Below, piece after piece: positions 22,330 through 35,560 of a DNA stretch of 64,000 bases. The position numbers and the translations under genes are program-made. Source of the stretch: Desmodus rotundus (Eukaryota; Chordata; Mammalia; Chiroptera; Phyllostomidae); the NCBI RefSeq assembly GCF_022682495.2, contig NC_071388.1, positions 28,442,139 to 28,506,138 of the forward strand. Reading direction: 5' to 3'. The notes beneath the pieces were generated by a model. The model saw only the letters and a program-made list of their open reading frames with translations, was not told the origin of the DNA and did no database searches. Numbering within the stretch: position 1 is the first letter of the stretch; each line of letters starts with the position of its first letter.

Positions 22330-24500
22330 TTATATAGGGACATGCACAACGTGTATAGCACTTAAATGGATAAAGATATCTGGCTAAGAGATTTTTGTAA
22401 GGTTTTTCTGTTGGAAAGGTATGGGTGGAAAGAGTAATTTTGGTGGTGAAGATGGTAATGATCAGTGAGATATTTGGTTTAGGTTGGGTACTGACTTCTT
22501 CATTGGTCTCAGATATGAGCAGTAATAGATAATATTATACAGGTAGGCGTGGCAGTATTGGAGATTGCCTTGAGCATCAGGCTGGAAACTTTTGATTTCA
22601 TCTGTAGTTCATACCCAGTGCCATCAACGATGTAGGTATTCACTACTCTTTTAGGAACATTGAGTGCTGTGCGTAGTAGTGAGAGCCAGAATGAGATTTT
22701 ACAATGGTTTTATAGTTCATTTATTGTGTATCTATCACATTAGAATTTAGGTTTCAAGACACAAAAGTCTTTTACAGTGTTATATCCATAGAAACTAGAA
22801 ATTTCTTGAAAGATATTTATCTACTGTAGGAATGAGTGAATGAATGGTATGAGGATAAGGCCAGGATTCTATATTATTGACATTTAGTTTTCCTAATAGT
22901 CATCAGTGATTAACATCCTCAAAATTCACCAACTCTTTGAAACTGTTGTTCTAGTCTATTCCCTTACGGCTCAGGTAATGTAAAGCAAATTTCCTGCAAT
23001 AGCCACTATTGATGTTTATTTCTACTCTATTTTTTACCTCTTCCATTAAAAGTCTTACCTTCACATTTTTAAAAGGGTTATTAAGATAATTACAGATGGC
23101 ATGATTATTTGGGCAGAATGTACCAGTTCATTTTGTATCTCTACAGTAGACATATGTGGATATATAACGCATGAGAAGCAAAGAAATTCATGGAAACAGT
23201 TGCAGTGTTTGAGGAATGCCTCTGCAATGTATATTTACCATCTTACATGAACGCTCCAAATATTTGATTGTCTGCAACTTAGTTCCAACTCTCTAGACTC
23301 TCCCTATAATTCTAGGGGTGCAAAGTGATCACTTGAGAATCCTTAACTGTTCCGTTCCATTGTTTGGGGGACACTAGAGTAGCATGCCTGGGGTCCCAGC
23401 TCAATATACATAGGTAGTCCTGTTCTCAGTCCCTGCGAAATGATGCCTTTTATGGAGAGCGACAGACATGTAAAGAAACGAGTGAAGAATAAAATATTCA
23501 TTTGAAATTATGATACAAAACAAAAATAAACAGGCATGTTAAAGGAACTTGTAAGTATGGCTCACCTAAGTTATGAATGCATGTACAGTGTTGTACAAAT
23601 AAAAAGGTCAAACAATGTCATTGAACCAACAGCATTGAAAGATAAACACCTAGAGATTTCCCTTTTTACCCAAGAGAGACCTTTCTACTGTATGATGGTG
23701 TATACATCCTGGTTTACCTTTATATGATTCATCTACAAAAGACAAACAAGGGGCTATTTTCTCAGTTTAAAAATATACGTTGATGGGGTCCATACGTGTC
23801 AGTCAAGCTGAGTATGCAGGATTTGTTTCACTTTGAGCTAATCTGCGCGGAGTCAGGCTTTTTCTCCCGTCAATGTCAGTATGACAAATTTCCATGCCAG
23901 TCCTGGTGTCTGTTCTGCTGGACCTGCTGTTAATGCTTCATCTTTAGCCCATGTACAGGGAGGTAGTAAGATACAGTGACCCAAGACGTTCACCTATTCT
24001 CAGCCCTGTGGGCACAGCTTGCCCTGCAGACTAATGGATGAGGGGAAGCACATCTTGTCCAAATAAAGCTGGATATTCAGTCTCAGAGAAATACACTGCA
24101 GTGTGTACTGCAGGGTTTTCCCCCTAGTGGTGGACTTAAAGCTGTTGTGTTTCTTCTACAAATTGAAATAGATTTTTCTTCACATACTGGAGCTAGTTCG
24201 GTCAAGATTCTCTAACTTTCAGTTTTAAAAACTCCTTTAGGAGAACACATGGTTTTGTTTAAATGGGCATGTTGAAAAATACAAATACAGTGTCCTAAAA
24301 ATTATACTGGGGACTTATTTTTTGGAAGGTGTGGCATTTAAAAATATGCAAATATAAAATATACACAAATGATGGAAATTTTCCACTACTGGATCTCATT
24401 TTGTGCTCCTCTTTCTTCATGTAAAGTTTTCTTCTTTCTCTGGTGTCCTGATGTCACTTTTTCTCTAGCCAGTGCCACTGAATCAGTTTAACACGAATTT
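22330..24500. other. Intergenic, no gene
   Basis: No transposon recognised with confidence. The stretch at 23,800-23,990 is less AT-rich, keeps several CpGs and is repeat-free; it is discussed as a candidate conserved element. Confidence 0.45.
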
Positions 24501-24504
24501 TAGC

Positions 24505-24645
24505 CTTCCCAACAATACTGGAAACTCTTTAAAGACAGGAAACCGATTCTGTGCTTCCTTTGAACCTCTCTAGTACACTAGAGACACTGCCACTACCAGC
24601 AACAAACAGCATTGAAGTTTGTTCATTCGTTGACCATTAAAGATT
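24505..24645 (+). repeat. L2-like 3' end fossil
   Basis: 'GGAAACTCTTTAAAGACAGG', 'ATTCTGTGCTTCC' and 'TTTGTTCATTCGTTGACCA' match the order of the L2 tail (span, use, size, ATTCATTC). Weak. Confidence 0.4.
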
Positions 24646-25439
24646 AAATTTTTACATGTACATACAAATTCAAACGAGTAGTTATGGTCATATAGCAGTG
24701 ACTTGTAAAGGGCAAAATGAAACTCTTTCATAAAAATTCTGTATACTGGGATATTACACCTGGCATACCAAATACAAAAAGAAAATTCCTTCTCTTCAAC
24801 TGTTTGAAATGAGACATCTTTTTTAAAATAGTATTTGAAATATGCAGGTATCTATAAAGGCACAAAGCTTGCCTTCCCTTGGTAAAGCTATTTCCGTCTG
24901 GAATAGATACCTTCTGGCATACCTGTGTCCCTGGGGTGTTGTGTAACTGCAGGTAGAATATTGTGAAGTCAGAAATGCTGAAAGTTAGGGCAAATCAGAA
25001 GAGTTCCTAGCAGCAAGAATTAACCTGAAGGAATGTTAGAGGCACTGACATACTTTAGAACTGTTCCTGGGAAAAAAAAAATCGTGCATTTTTTTATAAT
25101 GAGTATATTTTGGAGCATAAAATAACCTGCCACTGAAATATATAAAAATGAAAATTAGTAGCAGCAAACCTCTATTTTAACAAGTGCTAGAGGAAAGTAA
25201 CAAAAGATTTGTGGCTGTATTGTTAACAAGAGTGAAGAACTTCTCTGGCACCTCTGTTCCAAGGCGAACAGTAGACTTCCCAGTTCCTAAGATGCATTCT
25301 TTGCTGGTCTGGGGCTCATTAACAATGGAAGTAGGAGGGGGAGGGTATGAAGTGGCAGCTGCAGCTGTGGGCACTCAGATCATTTGTCACCTGTGTGAAG
25401 TTAGTGTTGGCAGCCTCAGAGCTACACCAGGGAAAAAAT

Positions 25440-25740
25440 GCCAGCTGACTATTGTTCCTCACCAGCTTGCTGGCTAACTCAGTCTCATTCTTCAGCTCTC
25501 TTCTGAAGTGTTGCTTCCTCCAGGTAGCTGTGCTCGACCTCACTAGAGTACACTTAACACCATTCTTTCTGCTCTTTGGGCCTCCCATTCTCATCCTTAC
25601 ATCACGCTTAGCACTTGAAGACCTGCCTGCCCTCCTCACTAAACTAAAGGCAAGAGCTGAGTCTTGTCAACCTTGCTCAGTATCTGTGTCTGACATACAA
25701 CAGGTCTGGGATATTTATGCATACTTTCTGTTGCACGATG
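25440..25740 (+). repeat. L2 LINE fossil
   Basis: The pattern is typical of the L2 3' UTR: CTCAC..CTAACTCAGTCTCATTCTTCAGCTCTC, TGCTTCCTCCAGG, GGCAAGAGCTGAGTCTTG, then ACATACAACAGGTCTGGG. An open frame of about 97 codons here is a chance reading frame in the repeat. Confidence 0.55.
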
Positions 25741-25924
25741 GTTAAACGACTATGTATGGGCTTTGGTGGCAGTAAAAGTGTGTTTGACTGTTAATATCAC
25801 ATATAAGATGAGAAGTATCTAAACTCTTAGTGTCTTTACCTACTATGTAGAGCAACTGTATACCTTCTTCTTAAATGTGACCATTAAAGTTAAAAATCAT
25901 AACTAGTATTATTATACTATTAGT

Positions 25925-26085
25925 ATTTTTCATGGGGTTTCTAGATATTGACTGAGTTAATCCTCAAAAATGCCTATTATAATTTCATTTTATATAAGAA
26001 ATAGAGGCACAGAAATATCAAATTACTTGCCCAAGGTTACAGAGAGAGCAATAGTGAAAGTAAAAGACCTAGAAGAGTGCCCAGG
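25925..26085 (-). repeat. MIR SINE fossil
   Basis: Antisense MIR core: 'ATAGAGGCACAGAAATATCA' then 'AATTACTTGCCCAAGGTTAC' then AGAGAGAGCAATAG. The order and spacing match MIR. Confidence 0.75.
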
Positions 26086-26089
26086 AGAG

Positions 26090-27140
26090 AGCAGATCTGT
26101 ACTACACGCTGGGACGGGGTGTGCTGCAATTTTACTCTGGGAAGGCTGACTCCCGTGTAAATGAGAAGTCACCCCACACTGTTAGGAACAGTTTGTTCCC
26201 GGACTTCAGAGCCTTCTGTCACAGATACTGTAGTTGTAGAATTCCCACAGAAGCTGAACACCGTCAGACAAAAATTTCTAATGTGTGTAATCTGAGAGAA
26301 TCTTTATCTTTCACTGAACGTTGTATAGTGTTAGATATAATAGAAACTAAAGAACCATTGTAGGAACTATATTCTTGTTAGGAATCTCAGGATAAAAACA
26401 GAAGCAAAGACAGCATGGTCCATTTTAGTACTTTGCACTATTCTTGTTTTGTTCTATTTACACATTTAATTTTATTGCATGCAATGTTTACTTTTTATCA
26501 CTATTGAATGTACACATAATTTTGTAGAAAGTGTGTAAAAGTATAGACTACAAAGAAAATAAACAAAAGTAACTTATAATTATTTAACTCAGAGATAACT
26601 ACTATTAATCATTTGGCATAGTACCTTCCTATCTTTTGACAAAATTGCACATAATTATTTTCATATACACATAAATTTACACACACATTTGAATATGAAG
26701 TCCTTTAATAAGTATAATCTTATGTCTTATTTTGGTGCCTATTATTGTATTATGTCATTAGCATTTTAATAAAACTATAATTTTTAGTTGTGTTATTACA
26801 ATGTGCGATACTATAGTTTTATTTAATAATTTTGCTTTTGGTTAATATTGTTTTAATTTTGGAAATTCTCTTAATTTGTCCAATTTTAGCCTATTTAATA
26901 AGTTTGATAATATGCCTCACCAGTACCTCCTAAGTAATCATATTTAGATTAATAATTAACATCTAATAATAAGGTTGTTAAAAGGTATATGTGTTTATAC
27001 TCAGATGTAAACAAGCTAGCAGAAACATTTTAGAATGGGTTCATGCTTGAGGAAAAACAGGGAAAAATAACGTTGAAGGTGGAAATGGAGTCATACTTCT
27101 GCAGTGACCGCGGTATGCTAGGACCTGCGGCGATCACAAC
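26090..27140. other. Intergenic, AT-rich
   Basis: No gene seen. A moderately GC piece at 26,095-26,280 is unassigned; the rest is AT-rich and plain. Confidence 0.45.
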
Positions 27141-27144
27141 CATC

Positions 27145-27265
27145 ATTTTGCGGTGGTCAGCTGGGGCTCCAGGAGGTTGAATGACGGGACCAAGCTGTTT
27201 TAGTGACACTGCCAGGATTCAAGTAGAAGTCACTTCAGGGTCTTTTCTGTTTCTATGATGCCGTG
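27145..27265 (-). repeat. MIR-like SINE fossil
   Basis: 'CCAGGAGGTTGAATGACGGG', 'ACCAAGCTGTTTTAG', 'TGACACTGCCAGGATTCAAG' match the antisense MIR word order with several changes. Confidence 0.55.
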
Positions 27266-27837
27266 GCGTCCACAGAGCGGGCTGGCAGTGCCCGTAGTTC
27301 CTGCCACAGGATACTTCATTCCTTTGGGCATCCGTTTCCTTGAGCCTCTATTCTCATTACAAGTGCACTACCTAAACTAAGAATTCGGATGTGAATTTTG
27401 ATTTCACTTTTTTAAGTGTGATATCTTAAGATTAATCCCTACTTTTTCCGCATTTCCACTGGATTTTTTCCAGCCTTTTTTGCTGGAGAGCTGTTGATGA
27501 AATGATCTTGCTGACTAGTAACACATAAAATACTCTTACAGGACGGGGGGTGTTGCCTCATTCAAAGAGAGTTCTCAAGAAACAGCTTGTGAGTGAATTA
27601 ATGCTCAACTCATATTTTTAGTTTAAATACTTGACAGAAACAGTGTAACTTTTTGAAAGATCATCTATTGGAAACATTTATTACTAACTCTTTAAAATAA
27701 TACCGAAGGTTTTAGGGCATTTTTTTCCCTGTATTGTGGGGATTAGGTGTGACTTTCTAAAGAATACACTGAAGAGAACATTTCTAATATCTAACACCGA
27801 TGTTCTCTAAAAGTGTTTTATTTTTTCAGGAATTAGT

Positions 27838-27911
27838 AAACCTGATATTAAGGTTTACTATTACTATCAGGATTATTACTATCAGGATTATTAGTAAGCC
27901 TGATATTAATT
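27838..27911. repeat. Local direct repeat with tandem 18-mer
   Basis: CCTGATATTAA occurs at both ends of the stretch. Between the ends, TATTACTATCAGGATTAT repeats about twice. A short slippage or duplication array, not a transposon. Confidence 0.7.
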
Positions 27912-27919
27912 TCTTTAAA

Positions 27920-30900
27920 ATTATCATTAAAGGTATTAAATTTTTTGCTGTATTGTTAGCAACAAAAATATTTTCAGCTGTACCAATTAATTTTATGGAC
28001 CTGTCATGAATAATAAACTTAATGGAAGCCTGGTATTTTACTGAGAGAAAAATGTCATTCTTAGTTTATTAATAGGCTTTTTCTTATTAAATATAACCTA
28101 TAAGTCTCCTTTATAGTTGTATTTTTTCACTGTCCCTTAACATATAATCTTAAAATCTTAGAGGGCAAAATAAGAACTTGGGAAGTAATTTTGGGGATGC
28201 GATGAGATCTCTACAATTTCCAAGCACTCTCAGAGAAGTTAGATTATACCTTCCCTTGCTAATCCATCACCATGTACAGTTAGTTACCTGCATTGTTGTG
28301 AAAGTCTTAGTTGAACCCTTTTCAAAATCTCCTCTGCTGTTCTATACACTCACCTCTTCTTGCTTGATCTTAGTGGAGACTGAGCTAAGTTAGTCACTGT
28401 CCTTCTACTACATGTCAAGGTTTTTTAGGCACGTTCTACTCACACACAGAGCTTTGTGCAAAACTTTATGCAGGTTTATAAATGACGCAAAAGAGTAGAC
28501 CTTGCCCTTGAGTTATTTGTATGCGACAGCAACAAGAACATCACCACCCACTCGCTGTCTGTGGAATCCCAGTAACAACCCTCATGGCAGGTAATGTTAT
28601 GAAAACAGTGGGAAAAAATGAAACAAAACAGACATTGCCTGATTAAATGACCATGTTGGTGATTTCACCTGGTTCCTGAGCAATTATATTTTGTCAAAGT
28701 AAAGACTCTTCTACCCTTTAGTTTGCAAATTTAATCTGAATTTTCTATTCCTTTAGTATGTCATCTTTAATAATTCCACCTTAGTTTTGTACTACCCAGT
28801 TCTAGTTACAAAAATTGTCATGTTTATCTCATTATTTTCATTTCTCTTCTGGAATGTTTATGGATTTTTCAATTTGGTAAGGTTGATGAGGTCTCATTGA
28901 TTGCCACTTTTTATACAGAATCTTCCAGCCAATGCCAAATGGAGCTCATTATATGGATATCTCACATACAGGAAATTAGATTCACTGTAGGCTGGCTTTG
29001 TCGAATGGGTGTACCCATTTATTAAAGTTGGGTACAGTCCATACAATAAATTATTTTGCCTTATGCTTATGATTTCATGTCAATTTCAGAGACATTATTC
29101 ATATTACCACTATATTTTTAAAGAATGTGTCTTTTCCAGTTTTGCAGATATATTTTTCAAATTGTTTAAGTATTCGTTGTTGAACTATTTCTGGAAAATA
29201 AAAGTGGAGAGTCACCCTAGTCTTCGTAGCATTGCAAGATTGGGAAAATTACAAAAGGCCAAAGAGAGAACGTATTGAGTTTGTGAGACGTGGAAAACCT
29301 CGTCAGTAAGGAAAATACACTGCTTGTCTGATGTGACAATCCACGTACACTGCAGTGAGAAGAATATGAAAATCTAGGTTTTCACAATTACTGGGCCAGA
29401 TATGAGAAAATGATTCTTTGCAAATTACTGTGCTATATTCTTCAACTCTCATTTACTGCTGATAAGCAAACTGCAGACTTTGAGAAATTGCTTTGTTTAA
29501 TTTTGCCTAAAATTCAACTTAAGCAGATCAATTACTGATTTGGAGTTTACTATAAAAAGTATTGTTGAGGAGGAAATTCCCTGTATGGAAATTTCCTGTA
29601 GGGAATGAAGTGTTCTAAAATTATTGTTGTGCAATGGTTTCTTAGGATCTGATAACAAATTAAATTATATCAAAACTAATTTGTTACAAAGATAAATGTA
29701 AAATGCAGAAGACTGATCGAGATAAAAGAATATGAGCCAATAAGTCTCCAGGAAATATGCTTTCTTTCTAAAACCACAGTGATGACACAGATATCTTAAT
29801 TGATGTCTGTGGCTTCATTTTGATAGAGTAGTCTATTAATAACTACTCAAAATATCAGTGGTGTGTGCATGAAGGCACATTTTTAGGTATTAAATCTGAA
29901 TTGAATGCACCAAATTACATTGCTAAATGCAAGAAAAAAGCTTGGGAAATAGTGGAAGGATCTTTATCCCTTACCCCATTCTTATTTTATGTTGTTTTTA
30001 TTTCTATACAATACACTCCCCTGTTTGTTTGTTTTTCTTTTGCACCCCATCCCACACCTGGTCAGTTTTGAGTAAAGAGGTCCCTGAGTGAAGAGCTCCA
30101 CTGAGATTAGAATACTGAAAATAAGGCTGTGGTGGTGGGACAGGGAAAGCAGCTGAAAGGGTGTACTTGCATTCCAATGTACATTCAGCTGCACCTGCGG
30201 GAAGACTTTTGCCATCACAGCCAGCTCTTTAGTATTCAGAGAACTCTGCTTCATGGAGATTTGGCTGTAACCCAGACTTGCTTCCTTGGAACACCTAACT
30301 TTGTTCTTGGCTGCCGGCACTGTGTCAGACTTCAGTTTCAACCTGGTGGAGGACAGTGTGTGAGTCCATGTATGTTATAGTACGGAGGAGTCCGATTCCA
30401 AAGGTCAGTCTGGAGGATGCGGGTACACTGTGTTGTGCACCCAACCACATACCTCTTTTCCACCTTGTTAAAGGAGATTTGTGAGATTTGTGTACCATTG
30501 GTATATTTCAAAGCAGGGCATAATCAAATGTATTTCATGAGATCTCCCTTAGCTTCATACTCAACATCTGACCATCCGTATGTCCAATTATTTCACCTAG
30601 GCTACATGCATTAAATTGTCAGATATTTATTTTATTTTTAGTACTATCCTCAGTGGACAATAGTAACCTTCCTTAAAGAAGTTTTAATATTTTGTAAAAA
30701 AAATGTAACATAAACAGTGATCCTCTCTCTCCTCCAGTGAGAGAATACAATATATGATGATATTTTGGATTCAGGATCTTTGGAAATCTTTGTTTATAAA
30801 ATCTAAATATTATTAAAATATTGCACAGCCAACTATACATAGCTTCTAGTGTCTTTCTTTTTGCTGCCAAACAAATTAAACAGCTCTAATCACTATGGTA

Positions 30901-31640
30901 GGGAGAAGATCGTTTTACATTGTTTTCTTCTTGATATATTCTCCCTGGGAATGCCTTCTCAAAATTAACACTCATCTTGAATAAGATTTTAGATGTTTAT
31001 ATAAAGATAGTAATATAACGTGACATATTTAATGTTAACACTTCTGTCTCTCATCCATAAGTGAAAACATATGAGATCTATGGGTTCCCATTATTTAAAA
31101 AGACACTAGAAGTATTACAATCCAGCGTCCAAGGGAAGGAGGTAATGGCATGGGATGAAACTGATGTGAAAACTAACTTGGGGCCAGGTAGTTTAGCACC
31201 TTCCATGCTCACTCAAAGTTTGAACTTTTACTCATCAGACACAAGAGGCTTACCTGTGTTTTATCCATGGGATAAAAAGACTATTGTTTTTGTGTTTCAG
31301 AAAGATAATTAATTCTAGCAATAATGTGAAGATGAATTAGAAAAAAAAATCTTGTTGGGAGAAAATGTGAGGCTGAGCTGAGTCAGTTGCAGTAGTGACA
31401 GGAAGGAAGGGGAAGATTTAGAAAAGTATTTTAGAAGTATATCAATAGGCAATGGATAGTAAGGAGTTAAAGATGACTTTGAGATTTCTATGTCATATAA
31501 CTGGGTTGCAAGTGATGTTGTTAATCTCAATGCAGAGTGACCACTAAATTTTACTGAGAGGAGACTTCAGATTTTAAAGGGAAACCTGGATAGTAGAGTC
31601 AAAATAATGAGTTTGTAGCTTGTAGTTGGTCATTCTTAAT
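27920..31640. other. AT-rich intergenic, no gene seen
   Basis: I recognise no firm element. A non-repetitive, GC-elevated part at 30,110-30,420 (trinucleotide-rich, few stops) could be an old repeat or regulatory DNA. Short open frames look like chance. Confidence 0.45.
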
Positions 31641-31870
31641 TCTCTACCTGTTGGACATACATGTTTCTTAACCTTGGTACTAATAACATTTGGGCTTGAA
31701 TAATTCTTTGGTGTGGAACGCTGCCTTTTGCATTGTAGGGTGCTTAGCAACATCCCTGGCCTCTACCACTAGATTCAAGTAACAGCCCTCTCAGTTTTAC
31801 CAACTAAAAATTTCTCCAAGATGTTCCTAGTATACACTGAGGCAGGGACAATATCACCCTCCGTTGAGTA
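31640..31870 (+). mobile_element. MER5A-type hAT-Charlie fossil
   Basis: Words in order: 'CTTAACCTTGGTACTAATAA', 'CATTTGGGCTTGAATAATTC', 'GCATTGTAGGGTGCTTAGCA', 'ACATCCCTGGCCTCTACCAC'. This is the MER5A consensus pattern as I know it. Non-autonomous DNA transposon, ancient. Confidence 0.85.
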
Positions 31871-32034
31871 CAGCTGATATCGACATAGCAAGGAAGGTGG
31901 TAACATCAGGTGACAAGAATTTCAGATACAGGTGAGACATGAAATCAAGGTTTAAACTCATGAGTAGTGGCATTTTAAGCAATGTGAGCCGATAACATTA
32001 TGCAGGGAGAAAAGGTAGATGATTTTATAGGCGA

Positions 32035-32355
32035 CCCTTGAACAGCACAAGTCTGAACTGCACTGGTTCACTTACACACAGATATTTTTTTCGATAAACA
32101 CTTGCCCTGTTTTCTATCTGCATTTGGGAACCCATGGATGTGAAGGGCTGGCTGTATCCATTGATCTATATCATCTTATATGGGGGACTTGAGCATCCAT
32201 GGATTTTGGCATCCATGGGGGGTGGCTCTGGAACAAATCTTTCACAGATACCTAGGGATAACTAAGTTTTTGGGAGTCAAAACTTACACACAAGTTTTCA
32301 ACTCCATGAGGAGTCAGTACCCCTAACCCCTGTGGCGTTTAATGTCAACTGCATA
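32035..32355 (+). mobile_element. Tigger/MER-type DNA transposon fossil
   Basis: Left end GACCCTTGAACAGCACAAGT and right end ACCCCTAACCCCTGTGGCG are the diverged terminal parts of a Tigger-group (pogo-like) non-autonomous element such as MER8 or MER2. Internal words 'TTGAGCATCCATGGATTTTG' and 'TTTTGGGAGTCAAAACTTA' agree. Inactive. Confidence 0.75.
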
Positions 32356-32739
32356 GTAATTTTTGCTTGAACAACTCTAGAGAGAGAAAATTCCTAACCT
32401 GAGGATATAAATTGAGGCAGCCCATTTTATTTTTGGATACTTTTAAATGTTTTTATTGTTATTATTGTTATATGTTGTTACATTTGAGCCAGATTTCTTG
32501 CATTGAGTCAAAATTAATTTTCTGTAACTCTTTGCTCTGTTTCTGTGATGTCATGATTTAAAAGGAATATATGTATTTGATCATTCATGTGGATAAAACA
32601 CACGTATATTTCTCATGTATATTTGGTCTTCATCCATGGTTCCTGGCTCACAGTTCCCAAATCATTCAGAATTTTCTGAGTTACAAGAGCAACGGGAGCA
32701 TCTTTTGTACAATATTTGATTTCTTGTCCTCAGTTCCTG

Positions 32740-33600
32740 GAAGTGCTTCAGAGCCCTGAGGTAAAATGGGTGTCATATTCATAACAAGCCTTTTACACCA
32801 AACTGTTTACATTAATGAAGTTAATTTGTGGGAAGTGCCTAAGGATGGGAGCTGGTTCCTGGCAGAGGCAACCGTGAAGGGAACATTGGAACTTTCAGTT
32901 ACAATGTCTGATTTCCGGGGGCTGCGAGAGCAACTAGAGGTTGAATCAATCACCAATCACCAATGAGTTCATCAACGATGCCTACGTAATGAACTCTCCA
33001 CAAAAACCCAGAAAGAGGAAGTTTGGAGAATTTCCAGGTTAAGGAACTAGAATGCTTCCACTTGGTCTGTGTTGGGCTCCTGGCTCCATTAGGACAGAGA
33101 AGCTCCTTTGTTTGGGACCTCAAGCTATGCATCTCTTTATCTGGCTATTGATTCATATCTTTTAATATTCTTTGTATTAAGTCAATAATCTAGTGAGTAA
33201 ACAAATTGTTTTTTTTTTAATTCTATGAACTGTTCGAATAAATTAATTGAACCTAAAGTGGAGGTTTTAGGAACCTCTGATTTATAACTGGTCTGTCAAA
33301 AGTATAAGCAACAACCTGGACTTGTGATTGGCATCCTGAGTCAGAGGGGACCATTGGAACCTCCAGGGTGTAGACTTGTGTCAAAAGCACAGGTAACCTG
33401 GGCGTGTGATTGGCATCTGAGGTAGGCAGTGAATGGTCTGTGGGACTGAACCTTTAACCTGTGCAATCAGATGCTCTCTCCAGAGAAGTAGGATCAGCAC
33501 TGAGTTGAATTGCAGGAAACCCAGTTGGTGTCCCAAGAACTATTTGCTGGTGTGGAAACCTCCCCTCTCTCACATTGGAATCGGTACCAGAACCTATGCA
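32740..33600 (+). mobile_element. ERVL-like LTR fossil
   Basis: Typical words: GTGTGATTGGCATCTGAGGT, 'GGACTGAACCTTTAACCTGT', 'GAGTTGAATTGCAGGAAACC', 'CAGTTGGTGTCCCAAGAACT', 'TTGCTGGTGTGGAAACC'. Two imperfect copies of a 50-bp module (33,296-33,350 and 33,380-33,430) are seen, as in ERVL LTRs of the LTR33/MLT2 kind. No retroviral coding region is present. The subfamily name is uncertain. Confidence 0.6.
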
Positions 33601-33959
33601 GATCCTAATTTTGCTTTCATGGGACAAAAAAATAAGTTTATTGTGACAAATTATTTTTCCTAAATCCTTCCACATATTTTAATTCAGCTATTGAATCAAT
33701 TTCTAAAATTCACTATTGTCTCATGGATAATATCCTTAATATTTTTAACTTTCCTTCATTTATTATACTTTGAGACATTTTTGCAACATGAACACTCTCT
33801 ATCAAATGACAACCATTTGAAATATCCTTCTTAAGGTATACAGCAGAGAACTGAGCAAACTCCATGTTTGACTTGTTCAGGTTAGAGTAAAATAAGCATG
33901 CAGTTTCCTAGGTTTTGTCATAGAATTTTTACTAAAACATCTCACAACTGCATTAACAT

Positions 33960-34330
33960 TTTTGTCAGCGACATTATGCCATCATCTCTTTGCTATTTTT
34001 ATTTTGCATGAACTTTTCTGTTAAATCATGTTCCATACCATCTACCACTGATGTCTTTTTGTTTCTAACTCAAGTAAGGAACCTTATTTTTACCCTTTGA
34101 AAAGTGATTTCTCCTTTCATCTAGCCCATCATTTCAACCCGCCTGATCCTTTTGGGTTATGATTTCATCATCCAACATGTTTAGTATTTCTTCTCCCTGT
34201 TTCATGCCATCTGCACATTTGATCAGCACACCCCACAGACACATTCATCCAAGTTATTAATAAAAAAATGAGTAGGTTAAGTCCAGAGTTAATGGGATTA
34301 CTGAATGCTATGGATTTTCTTATCAGTGCT
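33960..34330 (-). repeat. L3/CR1-type LINE fossil (antisense)
   Basis: 'CATCTGCACATTTGATCAGC', 'ACATTCATCCAAGTTATTAA', TAAAAAAATGAGTAGGTTAAGTCCAG have the order of the CR1/L3 reverse-transcriptase region read antisense. Confidence 0.6.
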
Positions 34331-34334
34331 CTTC

Positions 34335-35205
34335 CAGCTACTTTTTATTTAAAGGCCTTTTTATTTTCATGGAGTACTCTAAAAAGGAGAATCATATAAA
34401 TAAACATTATGTTCAACCTTCCCCAAACAAAACTTTCAAACATAATCCACATATTAGAAATGGTAAAGTAAATTATGTTTCATTTATAGAATGGAACAGC
34501 ATGTTGTCACATGGAAAATGATTTTATTAAGTGATAAAAGATGGATATAAATTTGAATACAAAATACAGCATCACTATATATAGATTATAAATATATATT
34601 TAATAGGTCTAGCTTTAGTTATATCTGTAGAGGACAAAAAATCTTAATGGTAGTTGCTTCTAAAGTGATAATTATAATTGATATTTTATTACTACTTTTT
34701 AGTCTTAAATGTTGCATAATGAATTTGTCACCTTTATGTGAAGAAAATAAATATTAAAATATACCTCCTTATTATATAACTTTAAATCAGCAAAATTAAA
34801 AATAGAATCTGCGGGGAAATGTCTGCATCCTTGATGACGTAAAGGCCTGATGTTTAATGATAGAAGAAACCTTTCTAAGGAAGCCCCGGTTTTCAACATT
34901 CCCTAAGACGGGGAGCAGGAGTTGTGCCCCCTTTCCCACCATCAACACTCTGCCCCTGCTTACAGATATCCCCAGAGTTGACAGATGTGACCAAAGAGTC
35001 TTGAGGACGCTGTCAGATGGGAAAATGTACCTGCCTATTTATTTTAACAGGATTCTTGTAAAGATCAAATGAGATGGTAAGTGTGAAAATTGGTCCATAA
35101 TTCCTACTCAAGGGTAAGTTTTTAATGAAAGAACTTAAAATTGTGGTTACTTTAATTTAAATAAGTATTGTGTTTCATAAATATATAATAGGAATTCTTG
35201 AGCAC
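34335..35205. other. AT-rich intergenic, unassigned
   Basis: 34,860-35,080 is MIR-like at best (GATGGGAAAATGTACC, AAATGAGATGGTAAGTG). Otherwise nothing assigned. Confidence 0.4.
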
Positions 35206-35300
35206 TATGCAAGGTGAGTTCTTGAAGGCAGGGACCGTATCATATTAATGTATATGTCTCCAACACTTCACACATTATCTTACTCATGTGAGTAAGTATC
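35205..35300 (+). repeat. L2 3'-end fossil
   Basis: 'GTGAGTTCTTGAAGGCAGGG' then 'ACCGTATCATATTAATGTAT' matches the L2 3' UTR tail. Confidence 0.65.
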
Positions 35301-35560
35301 TTATGCATGAATAGTGGATGAATCTCATTGCCATCAATATTTGCAAAATAGTAATGATTTTTAGTAAGATAAGTGAAATAATAAATAGTGTTATTGAAAA
35401 TTATCGACACTGACACTGCTACTCTGTCACCGTGGTGAAGTAGATCTGTTGACGTTATCGTTGAGTGATAAACATTTGATTTCCTCTTCTTTCTGCTCCC
35501 TAATTTTAGGTACTCACTGAGGGTTTATGCTTTCTCCTGTTCTTTCTTTATATTTTTATT

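Noticed and set aside
25177..25745. 97- and 106-codon frames at 25.2-25.7 kb
   Set aside because: Part lies in an L2 fossil and no family or splice signals are seen.
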